NCBI GenBank assembly: GCA_023393115.1
Contig: JAEWMS010000049.1
Coordinates: 1-35,683 of the forward strand
Direction of reading: 5' to 3'
Length of the DNA: 35,683 bases
From: Bacillota bacterium
GTDB lineage: Bacteria; Bacillota; Clostridia; Acetivibrionales; DSM-1351
Shown one piece after another: positions 15,351 through 22,469 of this stretch. The first letter of the stretch is position 1. Every line of letters starts with the position of its first letter. The position numbers were made by a program, and so were the translations under genes. The notes beneath the pieces were generated by a model, which worked only from the letters and a program-made list of their open reading frames with translations, searched no databases and was not told the origin of the DNA.

Positions 15351-15525
15351 CGAGGAGATTAGATACTATATGTTATTTTGTATCACTTTTACCTCGAAAC
15401 GCGTATAGGTCAAAAGGATTCCAGTTCTTTTGAACCTACGTGTATAGAAAAATATAAGGGTGTAGGAAAAAAGGGACTGTCTCAAAATAGAAAAATAATT
15501 CTATTGGGAGGTAGTTCTCTTTTTT
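15351..15525 (+). ncRNA. Candidate structured small RNA between the ANTAR gene and amt
   Basis: I see no reading frame with a ribosome site here, but three hairpins in a row. The first has CGAGG (15351) closing with CCTCG (~15392) and GATAC/GTATC inside. The second (~15398-15445) pairs ACGCGTA, AGGT and AAAAGGA with TTCTTTT, ACCT and ACGTGT arms and has a six-base loop TTCCAG. The third (15473-15525) holds AATAGAA/TTCTATT, outer GGGACT pairing, and a final T6 that looks like a terminator. With a promoter at 15318-15345 this would give a ~170-nt RNA. None of the loops fits the ANTAR rule. It does not match any RNA family I recognise. The alternative is a folded 3' extension of the glnA-nitR mRNA. 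Confidence 0.35.
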
Positions 15526-15575
15526 ATGAAGAAATAATTGCTTGAACTAATTACATAAATAAATAAAATTTTGTA

Positions 15576-15604
15576 TTGACACATGTATATTCTTATGGTA
15601 CACT
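15576..15604 (+). promoter_or_regulatory. Promoter for amt-glnB
   Basis: Perfect TTGACA (15576-15581), 17 bp, TACACT (15599-15604). The start near 15611 gives a ~345-nt amt leader with two attenuators. Confidence 0.7.
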
Positions 15605-15626
15605 GTTTTCAAATAAATAAATGTGA

Positions 15627-15640
15627 CAGCGATGGAGCTG
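15627..15640 (+). promoter_or_regulatory. ANTAR-type hexaloop hairpin 1, amt leader
   Basis: Stem CAGC/GCTG around loop GATGGA, closed by C-G, starting ~16 bases after the predicted start. G4 is kept but position 1 is G instead of A, the only such loop in the set. AGCTG is also the start of the terminator at 15636-15679. Confidence 0.65.
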
Positions 15641-15679
15641 CTTGGTTAATTGGTAACAATTGATCGGGTAGCTTTTTTT
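15636..15679 (+). terminator. amt leader attenuator 1
   Basis: AGCTGCTTG (15636-15644) pairs with CGGGTAGCT (15665-15673) using wobbles, and continues into a 7-bp stem with a GTAA tetraloop; T7 follows. It lies 280 bases before amt and would end the transcript early. Confidence 0.8.
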
Positions 15680-15831
15680 GGTGTTAAGGTGAATAATCCC
15701 GTACAACATAAAATTATGGGAAGGTCTAGAAAAATATACTTCAGCTTAACATTTTATGGGGTTAAATATCGCTTGTCAGAGTAAACTGCCAAAGATCCGA
15801 CCTATATAAGTCAAGGTTGGTTTTATCGAAT

Positions 15832-15851
15832 CAAACACAACGGTGTGTTTG
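15832..15851 (+). promoter_or_regulatory. ANTAR-type hexaloop hairpin 2, amt leader
   Basis: Perfect 7-bp stem CAAACAC/GTGTTTG around loop AACGGT (A1, G4), closed by C-G. A weaker possible partner hairpin (AAGTC/GGTTT, loop AAGGTT, 15808-15823) lies 8 bases upstream, so this site alone may have the published two-hairpin form. ACAACGGTGTG is reused as the 5' arm of terminator 2. Confidence 0.8.
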
Positions 15852-15886
15852 GAGAATTTTTTATTCTTCAGGCACACCGTTGTTTT
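15837..15886 (+). terminator. amt leader attenuator 2
   Basis: ACAACGGTGTG (15837-15847) pairs perfectly with CACACCGTTGT (15873-15883); inside, GAGAAT pairs with ATTCTT; TTTT follows. It lies 70 bases before the amt start. Between the two attenuators, 15681-15760 can fold by TGTTAAG/CTTAACA and CCC/GGG pairing into a further structured element of unknown role. Confidence 0.8.
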
Positions 15887-15956
15887 GGCTTAAGGATCTA
15901 AACTTACCGGATAAAGCGGTAAATGGCAAAAAAATTATTATATGGAGGGGTTAATT

Positions 15957-17207
15957 ATGGCAACTATTAACACGGGAGATACAGCTTTTATACTGATCTC
16001 GGCAGCTCTTGTTTTTTTCATGACACCAGGTCTTGCTTTATTTTATGGTGGTATGGTAAAACGTAAAAATGTACTTAGTACTATTATGGCATCATTCTTC
16101 GTATGTGGCCTTGCCTCAGTTTTGTGGGTGGCAATAGGCTATTCACTCTCATTTGGCGAGGATATCGGAGGAATAATCGGAAATTTCCAATGGGCGTTTT
16201 TCAATGGTGTGACAGGTGAACCGGGCAGTTATGCCGGAACCATACCTCACACACTGTTTGGAGCATTCCAGATGATGTTTTCAATTATCACAGCAGCAAT
16301 TATCACCGGTTCTCTGGTTGAAAGAATGAAATTCTCAGCATTGTTCTTCTTTATAACTGGATGGTTAATCATCGTATATTATCCTTTGGCACATATGGTC
16401 TGGGGAGCAGGCGGCTTAATAAGCGGACTTGGAGCTATTGACTTCGCAGGCGGTAATGTTGTTCATATCAGTTCAGGTGTATCCGGTCTTGTGGCTGCTA
16501 TAATACTGGGAAAAAGAAAAGGCTATGGCGTTACTTCAAGCCAACCTCACAACATTCCCCTTGTATTCATAGGTGCAGCGATTCTCTGGTTAGGTTGGTT
16601 TGGATTTAATGCAGGAAGTGCTCTTGGAAGCGGTGAATTAGCTGTTCATGCACTTATTACTACAAATACATCGGCAGCTACGGCATTGTTATCATGGATG
16701 CTGGTTGAAAAGATAACTAGAGGCAAGCCTACCTTGTTAGGTGCAGCAACAGGTGCTATAGTTGGTCTGGTTGCTATTACTCCCGGTGCAGGTTTTGTTC
16801 CAATATGGTCTTCTTTCATAATAGGTGCACTGGTAAGTCCAATATGCTATTTTGCAATGAGTGTTATCAAACCTAAATTCGGATATGACGATTCCCTCGA
16901 TGCCTTTGGCTGTCACGGTATCGGCGGTATCTGGGGCGGTATTGCAACAGGCTTGTTTGCTAGCAATAAGGTTAATGAAGTTGTAGCAAATAACGGACTG
17001 ATATTTGGTGAAACTAAATTAATGGTAGCTCAAATATTGGCTATGTTGATAACTATTGCAATTGCAGTTGTAGGAACATCAGTAATTATGTTTGTTCTGA
17101 AGGCGATCATGAAGGATTTAAGAGTTACTTCAAGGGAAGAATCAGAGGGACTCGATATCGCACAGCATGGTGAATCTGCATATCCTTCATTCACAGGAAT
17201 GGATTGA
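15957..17207 (+). CDS. amt: Ammonium transporter
   Basis: An inner-membrane channel of the Amt/MEP/Rh family with about 11 membrane helices in 416 residues. Family signatures seen are FYGGMVKRKNVLSTIM in the first helices, HMVWGAGG, the first pore His in VVHISSGVSGLVAA, WFGFNAGSALG, and the second pore His in DAFGCHGIGGIWGGIATG. The short cytoplasmic C-tail (MKDLRVTSREESEGLDIAQH) is the part that contacts GlnK-type PII proteins. The start is the ATG at 15957 (MATINTGD), 6 bases after GGAGGGG; an upstream in-frame ATG includes the ribosome site. glnB follows 44 bp later, the usual amt-PII pair. Two hexaloop/terminator switches in the leader suggest tight nitrogen control. Confidence 0.96.
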   Translation: MATINTGDTAFILISAALVFFMTPGLALFYGGMVKRKNVLSTIMASFFVCGLASVLWVAIGYSLSFGEDIGGIIGNFQWAFFNGVTGEPGSYAGTIPHTLFGAFQMMFSIITAAIITGSLVERMKFSALFFFITGWLIIVYYPLAHMVWGAGGLISGLGAIDFAGGNVVHISSGVSGLVAAIILGKRKGYGVTSSQPHNIPLVFIGAAILWLGWFGFNAGSALGSGELAVHALITTNTSAATALLSWMLVEKITRGKPTLLGAATGAIVGLVAITPGAGFVPIWSSFIIGALVSPICYFAMSVIKPKFGYDDSLDAFGCHGIGGIWGGIATGLFASNKVNEVVANNGLIFGETKLMVAQILAMLITIAIAVVGTSVIMFVLKAIMKDLRVTSREESEGLDIAQHGESAYPSFTGMD

Positions 17208-17251
17208 TAAATCATACATCTTAATGTTAAGAGAATTGGAGGATTAATAGT

Positions 17252-17590
17252 ATGAAAAAAATAGAGGCAATAATCAGACCGTCCAAGCTTGAAGAATTGA
17301 AGGAAGCATTGCTTGAAGCTGGAATGGATGGTATTACAATAACTCAGGTAATGGGTGCGGGAAAACAAATGGGCTGGAAGGAATTTTACAGAGGTAATGA
17401 GATAACTCTGAATGTTCTTCCTAAAGTAAAGCTTGAGTTAGTGGTCCTTGATGAAAAAGTAGACGCAATAACCGACACAATTGTTAAATACTCGCAAACC
17501 GGAGAGGTTGGCGATGGGAAAATATTTATTTCTGACATTCAGGATTGTATAAGGATCAGAACAAAAGAGAGAGGAAACTCTGCAATATAA
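17252..17590 (+). CDS. glnB: Nitrogen regulatory protein PII
   Basis: A small trimeric signal protein of 112 residues that binds ATP/ADP and 2-oxoglutarate and in this setting blocks Amt when nitrogen is plentiful. It starts MKKIEAIIRPSKLEELKEAL; the T-loop is GWKEFYRGNEITLNVLPK; the B-loop is TGEVGDGKIFI and the C-loop end is IRIRTKERG. Tyr51, uridylylated in enterobacteria, is Ile here, as expected where no GlnD acts, so signalling is presumably by ligand binding only. The linkage to amt makes it GlnK-like in role. ATG at 17252, with GGAGG about 9 bases upstream. A long terminator shared with the convergent agmatinase gene follows. Confidence 0.95.
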   Translation: MKKIEAIIRPSKLEELKEALLEAGMDGITITQVMGAGKQMGWKEFYRGNEITLNVLPKVKLELVVLDEKVDAITDTIVKYSQTGEVGDGKIFISDIQDCIRIRTKERGNSAI

Positions 17591-17734
17591 ATTATGAAAT
17601 TTCTGTCTCGGCAGAATCGATTCTCCACAGAATCATTGAACTACATCTAATAATAAAAATTCGGCTTATAGTAGATTTATATATCACCTCATTTTATTTT
17701 TAGGGATTTATTAAAGAGTTGTATTGCAAAAACA

Positions 17735-17779
17735 ATAAACCCCGGGAATGGCTGATTTTCAGCCAATCCCGGGGTTTAT
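17735..17779. terminator. Bidirectional terminator between glnB and agmatinase
   Basis: A 21-bp stem with one mismatch (ATAAACCCCGGGAATGGCTGA at the 5' side split by TTTT from its complement), with TTTAT runs at both ends. It serves the two convergent genes. The gap before it (17591-17734) shows nothing else. Confidence 0.85.
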
Positions 17780-17814
17780 ATCAGCTTATGCTGTATTTTA
17801 GCTATAGTAGTAGA

Positions 17815-18672
17815 TTATTTACTCATAGTTATTATCACTTCTCTCAAAACTTTACAAGCCAGTGCAGTTGAAACTCCACTGTGATCGTAATGTGGTGATA
17901 GCTCCACAATATCTGCTCCAATTATGTTGAGCTTAGATAATATTTTAAGCGCTGATATCAAATCAGTAAAGCTCACACCACCGGCCTCGGGAGTGCCTGT
18001 TCCAGGGAAGTTAGAGGGATCCAGCACATCCAGATCAATAGTAAGGTATACCGGTGAGTTACCTATATCCTCAACAGCGGTACAAAGAGTATTAAAATTA
18101 TGAAGACACATATTTGTATGGCCTTCTTTGGACCAGTAAAATTCTTCCCGGGTACCGCTACGTATACCAAACTGCCAGATACTGTTGTCCCCGAGAATAT
18201 CCCAGGCACGTCTGATAACAGAAGAATGTGACAGGGCTTCCCCCAGGTAATCCTCTCTTAAGTCGGTGTGCGCATCAAAATGGATGATTTTCAAATCGGG
18301 ATATTTTTTTGCTGCCTGTTCAATAACGGGTAGAGAAACCAGATGTTCTCCTCCTATCATTAAAGGCTTTTTATTGTGATTAAATATTAGCTTTGAAGTT
18401 TCGGAAATCATTTGTAAAGCTTTCGGCGGTGAACCAAAAGGCAGATCAAGATCTCCGTAGTCATTAACCGAATAATCTGTAATATCTGCGTCAAAATAAG
18501 GACTGTAGGTTTCTATTCCGATAGAATCCATCCTCATTGTGGATGGTGCAAATCTTGTTCCCGGTCTGAAGGTGGTAGTTCCGTCGTAGGGAGCTCCGAA
18601 AATTACAATATCAGCAGCTGAAAAGTCACTGTCACAACCGAGAAATTTGGTGGATAAAATATTGTTGTTCAT
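17815..18672 (-). CDS. speB: Agmatinase (ureohydrolase family)
   Basis: Hydrolyses agmatine to putrescine and urea using two manganese ions. The 285-residue protein has all the metal motifs: GGEHLVSLP, HFDAHTDLREDYLG, and LTIDLDVLDPSNFPGTGTPE. The N-terminal FGAPYDGTTTFRPGTRFAPS is typical of the agmatinase branch rather than arginase, though guanidinobutyrase or a related ureohydrolase cannot be excluded without biochemistry. The ATG at 18672 has only a loosely placed GGCGGG before it. It is transcribed alone and converges with glnB. The usual speE/speD partners are not in this window. Its place beside the nitrogen genes may reflect use of its product nitrogen, but no hexaloop hairpin precedes it. 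Confidence 0.85.
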   Translation of the reverse strand: MNNNILSTKFLGCDSDFSAADIVIFGAPYDGTTTFRPGTRFAPSTMRMDSIGIETYSPYFDADITDYSVNDYGDLDLPFGSPPKALQMISETSKLIFNHNKKPLMIGGEHLVSLPVIEQAAKKYPDLKIIHFDAHTDLREDYLGEALSHSSVIRRAWDILGDNSIWQFGIRSGTREEFYWSKEGHTNMCLHNFNTLCTAVEDIGNSPVYLTIDLDVLDPSNFPGTGTPEAGGVSFTDLISALKILSKLNIIGADIVELSPHYDHSGVSTALACKVLREVIITMSK

Positions 18673-18873
18673 TTTGTAAAAACCCGCCTTCTATATACGA
18701 TTTGAATGAATTATATTTTACCATTATAATTCCAAATTACAATAGCTATTATTTCTGTACGTTCCAAGAAAAATTTAGTATACTATTGATTAAAGGTACT
18801 GAAATACATTTTAAGTATACAAACCGTTTATTAGGTTAACCTAGTAAGAGTTTGGGATTCATTACTAAGACCA

Positions 18874-18940
18874 ATGCTGATATTATAGCAATACTATGCT
18901 GATATTATAAGTATTATTATGCTGATATTATAGCAATATA
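18874..18940 (+). repeat. Three tandem copies of an AT-rich 22-23-bp repeat
   Basis: ATGCTGATATTATA occurs at 18874, 18896 and 18919; the first and third copies continue with GCAAT. The array ends directly at the GGAGGAG ribosome site of the next gene. Possible uses are a binding array, a variable-length spacer or a simple slippage product. Confidence 0.8.
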
Positions 18941-18950
18941 AGGAGGAGTT

Positions 18951-19613
18951 ATGACATTTGTACCTGAAATAGAAGGAACTCTTCGAAAACATATGGTTAA
19001 GATACCTGAGGTAATAAACCGCGCCGGCGGTATAAATATCTTCGGGAAGAATATCAAATCACTTATGTTTACTACAGATGTTGCAATTATCAAGAACTGT
19101 AATGCAAACGCTGTAATGGCAGTGTACCCATTCACACCTCAGCCCATAATCACCCATTCTATAATTAATGCCTCCGATATACCGGTTTTTTGCGGAGTTG
19201 GAGGAGGAACGACCACCGGTAAGCGTGTTATAAATATAGCAATGGATGCAGAATTTCAAGGGGCAATAGGTGTAGTGGTAAATGCTCCTACAAAAAATGA
19301 AATAATAAAAGCTTTGTATGCTAAAATAGATATTCCGATAGTTGTAACGGTAACCTCGATAAATACTGATATACAGGCAAGATTGGATGCGGGTGCTGAA
19401 ATTTTAAATGTTTCCTGTGCATCTAAGACACCTGAGGTAGTTAGGGAAATACGCAGGACATTTCCTCAGGTTCCTATAATTGCCACAGGAGGACCGACTA
19501 ATGAGAGCATCTTGGAGACCATAGAGGCAGGAGCAAATACAATTACATATACTCCGCCCACAAGTGCAGAATTATTTAAACAGCTAATGAACAAATACAG
19601 AGAAGAAATTTAA
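18951..19613 (+). CDS. TIM-barrel protein, hydrolase-like, function unknown
   Basis: A 220-residue protein with regular beta-alpha alternation and a phosphate-binding end: GVGGGTTTGKRVINIA in the middle, VVTVTSINTDIQARLDAGAEI, then IIATGGPTNESILETIEAGA near the C-terminus, where GG and the following loop would hold a phosphate group as in class I aldolase, NanE-like or thiamine-phosphate-synthase-like barrels. I do not recognise a specific enzyme; close relatives in clostridia are usually annotated as hydrolase or beta/alpha-barrel protein. There is no signal peptide and no membrane segment. The ATG at 18951 follows AAGGAGGAG. It stands alone between a repeat array and the palindrome array preceding the HAD gene. 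Confidence 0.65.
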   Translation: MTFVPEIEGTLRKHMVKIPEVINRAGGINIFGKNIKSLMFTTDVAIIKNCNANAVMAVYPFTPQPIITHSIINASDIPVFCGVGGGTTTGKRVINIAMDAEFQGAIGVVVNAPTKNEIIKALYAKIDIPIVVTVTSINTDIQARLDAGAEILNVSCASKTPEVVREIRRTFPQVPIIATGGPTNESILETIEAGANTITYTPPTSAELFKQLMNKYREEI

Positions 19614-19657
19614 ATAACTTTTGGAAATTCTTGATATAGACTAATAAAGATCTTAAA

Positions 19658-19729
19658 GTTCAAAAGAACACATAGTTCCAAAGAACTTATAGTTCAAAAG
19701 AACATATTGTTCCTAAGAACTATAAGTTC
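19658..19729 (+). repeat. Array of GTTC-N4-GAAC palindromes, 17-bp period
   Basis: Four 12-bp palindromes begin at 19658, 19675, 19692 and 19709: GTTCAAAAGAAC, GTTCCAAAGAAC, GTTCAAAAGAAC, GTTCCTAAGAAC. The spacing is exactly 17 bp with five-base AT-rich spacers, and a half unit (GTTCTTTGG) follows at 19725. The array ends about 20 bases before the HAD gene start. It may be an operator cluster or a repeat that folds in RNA. An identical palindrome (opposite orientation) lies at 15424-15435. Confidence 0.85.
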
Positions 19730-19750
19730 TTTGGATAAATTGGGGGATAC

Positions 19751-20383
19751 ATGATTAAACATATTATCTTTGACCTGGACGGGACACTGGTCGATTCCTT
19801 ACCGACATTCATAAAGTTAGGTAATGAAATGGCTGAGAAATACGGATTTCAGCCCGTTAGTCAGGAAGGAATCAAGGAATTGCTAAAACTTCCCATGAGA
19901 AGACGGCTGAAAGAACTGAAGATACCGGTTTTCAGACTACCGAAATTGGGTGTGGAACTGTTGAATAATTATCACTCTTACGCAGAAGAAGTCAACCCCG
20001 TCGAAGGTATAGAAGAAGTGCTTGAAAAGCTTCATAAAGACGGATGCGTCCTTAGTATTGTTTCGTCTAACTCGGTTCAAAATATAAAAGCCTTTCTAGA
20101 GTTTAACAATTTAAACATGTTTGATAATATAGAATCCTCAAAAGGGCTGTTTGCAAAGCATGTAACAATAGGTAGACTAATTTCAAAGCTTAATATTGAA
20201 AAAAGCGAGGTAATATACGTCGGAGATGAACAACGGGACATTGAAGCTTGCCAGAAAATCGGTATTAAAGTGATTTCAGTACTATGGGGTTTTGATTCTC
20301 TTGAATTACTACAAAAGGCAAAACCTGACTATATTGTCTCAAGGCCTGATGAAATAGTTGATATAGTAGCAGCTATTAAATAA
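19751..20383 (+). CDS. HAD-superfamily phosphatase (Gph/PpaX-like)
   Basis: A 210-residue phosphatase. Motif I is DLDGTLVDS at residues ~8-16 with the nucleophile and acid Asp; an alpha-helical cap (residues ~17-80) follows; motif II is SIVSSNS (~101), motif III the Lys in GLFAKHVTIG (~133), and motif IV VGDEQRDIEA (~158). The subclass I cap and size fit phosphoglycolate phosphatase or pyrophosphatase PpaX, but the substrate cannot be assigned. GGGGG precedes the ATG at 19751. The upstream GTTC-N4-GAAC array lies where an operator would be expected. The methyltransferase gene starts 78 bp downstream on the same strand and may be co-transcribed. Confidence 0.85.
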   Translation: MIKHIIFDLDGTLVDSLPTFIKLGNEMAEKYGFQPVSQEGIKELLKLPMRRRLKELKIPVFRLPKLGVELLNNYHSYAEEVNPVEGIEEVLEKLHKDGCVLSIVSSNSVQNIKAFLEFNNLNMFDNIESSKGLFAKHVTIGRLISKLNIEKSEVIYVGDEQRDIEACQKIGIKVISVLWGFDSLELLQKAKPDYIVSRPDEIVDIVAAIK

Positions 20384-20461
20384 GGAAGAGGATTTACTGA
20401 TTTAGATTCAGATTTATTTAAAGTATTCAATATGACTCATGGATAATAATTGGAGGAAAGA

Positions 20462-21325
20462 ATGTTATTAGCAGATGAATGGAAAGATTATGAGCTTATA
20501 GAAACAGGTGATGGGGAAAAGCTTGAAAGATGGGGAGAGATAGTACTAAGAAGACCCGATCCCCAAATAATTTGGCCCATAAAAAACAAAAAAGTTTGGG
20601 AGCGTGCAGATGCTCATTATCATAGAAGTCAAAGCGGTGGCGGACAATGGGAATTCAAAAAGAAAGTTCCAAAGAGGTGGACAATTGGTTTTGAAAACTT
20701 AAAGTTCTATATTGAACCCACCGGATTTAAGCACACGGGTCTTTTCCCGGAACAGGCAGTAAATTGGAAATGGATGATAAATAATATACAAAAGGCAAAA
20801 AGACCTATTAAGGTTCTGAATCTGTTTGCATATACTGGAGGCGCTACCGTAGCTGCAGCGTATGCAGGTGCTGAGGTTTGCCATGTGGATGCAGCAAAAG
20901 GTATGGTTAATTGGGCCAAGGAAAATATCGCCTTGTCAGGGTTAGCTGATAGACCTGTGAGATTTATTACAGATGATTGTATGAAGTTTGTCCAGCGGGA
21001 AATAAGACGAGGAAAGAAGTATGATGGAGTTATAATGGATCCACCATCATATGGCAGAGGCCCTAATGGGGAAATATGGAAAATTGAAGATTCTCTTTAT
21101 GATTTTATTGATCAATGCATGGGTCTCTTATCTGATAACCCACTTTTCTTTCTTATTAATTCTTATACTACCGGCTTCTCTCCAACAGTTTTAAGTAATA
21201 TTCTGAAACAAACTATCGGAAGCAGGTATAAGGGCATTCATAGCTGTGGTGAGGTAGGCTTGCCGGTAAGTCAATCAGGAATGATACTTCCATGTGGTAT
21301 ATATGGAAGGTGGGAAAATCCTTGA
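20462..21325 (+). CDS. Class I SAM-dependent methyltransferase (RlmI/RlmK C-terminal type)
   Basis: A 287-residue protein with a Rossmann methyltransferase core: LNLFAYTGGATVAAAYAGAE (SAM motif I, ~120-139), VDAAKGMVNWAKEN, RFITDDCMKFV and the catalytic-loop MDPPSYGRG (~197). This matches the catalytic half of 23S rRNA cytosine-C5 methyltransferases (RlmI/RlmK type), without the N-terminal PUA domain. The target is probably rRNA, but that is not proved. The start is ATG 20462, five bases after GGAGG; an in-frame TTG four codons earlier overlaps the ribosome site. The stop overlaps the next gene's TTG start as TTGA, so the two RNA-modification genes are translationally coupled. Confidence 0.85.
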   Translation: MLLADEWKDYELIETGDGEKLERWGEIVLRRPDPQIIWPIKNKKVWERADAHYHRSQSGGGQWEFKKKVPKRWTIGFENLKFYIEPTGFKHTGLFPEQAVNWKWMINNIQKAKRPIKVLNLFAYTGGATVAAAYAGAEVCHVDAAKGMVNWAKENIALSGLADRPVRFITDDCMKFVQREIRRGKKYDGVIMDPPSYGRGPNGEIWKIEDSLYDFIDQCMGLLSDNPLFFLINSYTTGFSPTVLSNILKQTIGSRYKGIHSCGEVGLPVSQSGMILPCGIYGRWENP

Positions 21326-22011
21326 CACCAAAAATTATACCTAGAATTATATATGAAGATAATCATTTGCTCATAGTTGAGAAACCGGTAAATATTCCGG
21401 TGCAGGCAGATAATACAGGGGATTTGGATTTACTTACAATATTAAAGCAATATATTAAAGAAAAGTACGATAAACCCGGAGAGGTATTCCTTGGGCTTGT
21501 TCATCGATTGGATAGGCCTGTAGGAGGGATAATGGTGTTTGCCCGAACCTCAAAAGCAGCTTCCAGATTGTCAGAACAAATCAGAAATAGAACCTTTAAA
21601 AAGACTTATCTGGCAGTGGTCAGAGGAGTACCTGATAAGCAAAAAGGTACTTTAATTGATTTCCTTCTAAAAAATGAAGCAACAAATATGGTTTCTGTTG
21701 TAAAGAAAGGAATAAAGGAAGCAAAGGAGGCTGTCCTTGATTATGAAATTCTCGGGACAGAGGGGGGACTAAGCCTCTTGAAAATAAAACTACATACCGG
21801 GAGACCCCATCAGATTAGAGTCCAGCTCTCCCATGCGGGATATACACTTTATGGGGATCAGCGCTATGGCCCTAACGTAAACAAACCTGGACAGCAAATT
21901 GCGCTGTGGGCAAATGAGGTTACCTTTGAACATCCAACTAAAAAGGAGCTGCTGACATTTTGCTGTAATACTCCCAAATCAGAGCCATGGCTGAATTTTG
22001 AGACAAATTGA
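21322..22011 (+). CDS. RluA-family pseudouridine synthase
   Basis: Isomerises uridine to pseudouridine in rRNA or tRNA. The 229-residue protein has the opening RIIYEDNHLLIVEKP, the catalytic Asp in LVHRLDRPVGGIMVFA, KTYLAVVRG, and the closing motif HTGRPHQIRVQLSHAGYTLYGDQRYG. There is no S4 domain, so it is the short RluA/TruC-like kind. I prefer TTG 21322 as start: it forms a 4-base TTGA overlap with the upstream methyltransferase stop and has AAGGTGGG 8 bases before it. An ATG at 21292 in the same frame has no ribosome site. Exact target unknown. Confidence 0.85.
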   Translation: MTPKIIPRIIYEDNHLLIVEKPVNIPVQADNTGDLDLLTILKQYIKEKYDKPGEVFLGLVHRLDRPVGGIMVFARTSKAASRLSEQIRNRTFKKTYLAVVRGVPDKQKGTLIDFLLKNEATNMVSVVKKGIKEAKEAVLDYEILGTEGGLSLLKIKLHTGRPHQIRVQLSHAGYTLYGDQRYGPNVNKPGQQIALWANEVTFEHPTKKELLTFCCNTPKSEPWLNFETN

Positions 22012-22076
22012 TTCATTATATTAACAAATGTATGCTATAATTAATCTGTACCAACTTTTTTTGAAAGGAGGCATAA

Positions 22077-22445
22077 ATGTCCAAAAGAAAGTATATTATC
22101 AGTATACTAATAATTTTTACTTTATTGCTTGAGACACTATTTATATGTATTAACTATAATATTTACTCTAAAAATAATCATAAGAATAGCTATACTTTCA
22201 GTAAAAAAATCTCTCTTACAAATAAAGCAGTGGTTTTTTCAAGAGATAAACTGAAAAACTGCATATCAGCTCGAATAAAGCAAACTTATCCAAATCCAAA
22301 CAATTCTTATTGTGTTGATTTTCAAATAAGAAGTTTTTCAAGTTTTGATAAACTAATTGATTATCGAGAATATATCAGACAGTCTATTCCGCATTATTTT
22401 AATGGAAGCAATTATAAGATAATTACCTCGGCTTTCTATATTTAA
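22077..22445 (+). CDS. Small membrane-anchored hypothetical protein
   Basis: I do not recognise this 122-residue protein. Residues 6-27 (YIISILIIFTLLLETLFICI) are a membrane helix after a basic MSKRK start, so it is probably anchored with the rest outside. The remainder is basic and rich in Asn, Ser and Tyr, with two Cys (CISARIKQTYPNPNN and YCVDFQIR). Translation is well supported: GAAAGGAGG lies just before the ATG. It starts 65 bp after the pseudouridine synthase and ends 24 bp before the YitT gene. Its AT content is higher than its neighbours. Confidence 0.6.
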   Translation: MSKRKYIISILIIFTLLLETLFICINYNIYSKNNHKNSYTFSKKISLTNKAVVFSRDKLKNCISARIKQTYPNPNNSYCVDFQIRSFSSFDKLIDYREYIRQSIPHYFNGSNYKIITSAFYI

Positions 22446-22469
22446 ATAATATAATGGTGAGGTGGAATT

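Noticed and set aside
15473..15500. End of an IS element
   Set aside because: GGGACTGTCTCAAAA resembles terminal repeats of some IS families, but there is no transposase, no matching second end and no target duplication; it fits better as part of a hairpin.
19658..19729. LexA (SOS) boxes
   Set aside because: The Firmicute box is GAAC-N4-GTTC; here GAAC and GTTC are separated by five bases and the symmetric unit is the opposite order. The neighbouring gene is not a DNA repair gene.
19658..19729. CRISPR array
   Set aside because: The period is 17 bp with 5-bp spacers, far too short, and no cas gene is present.
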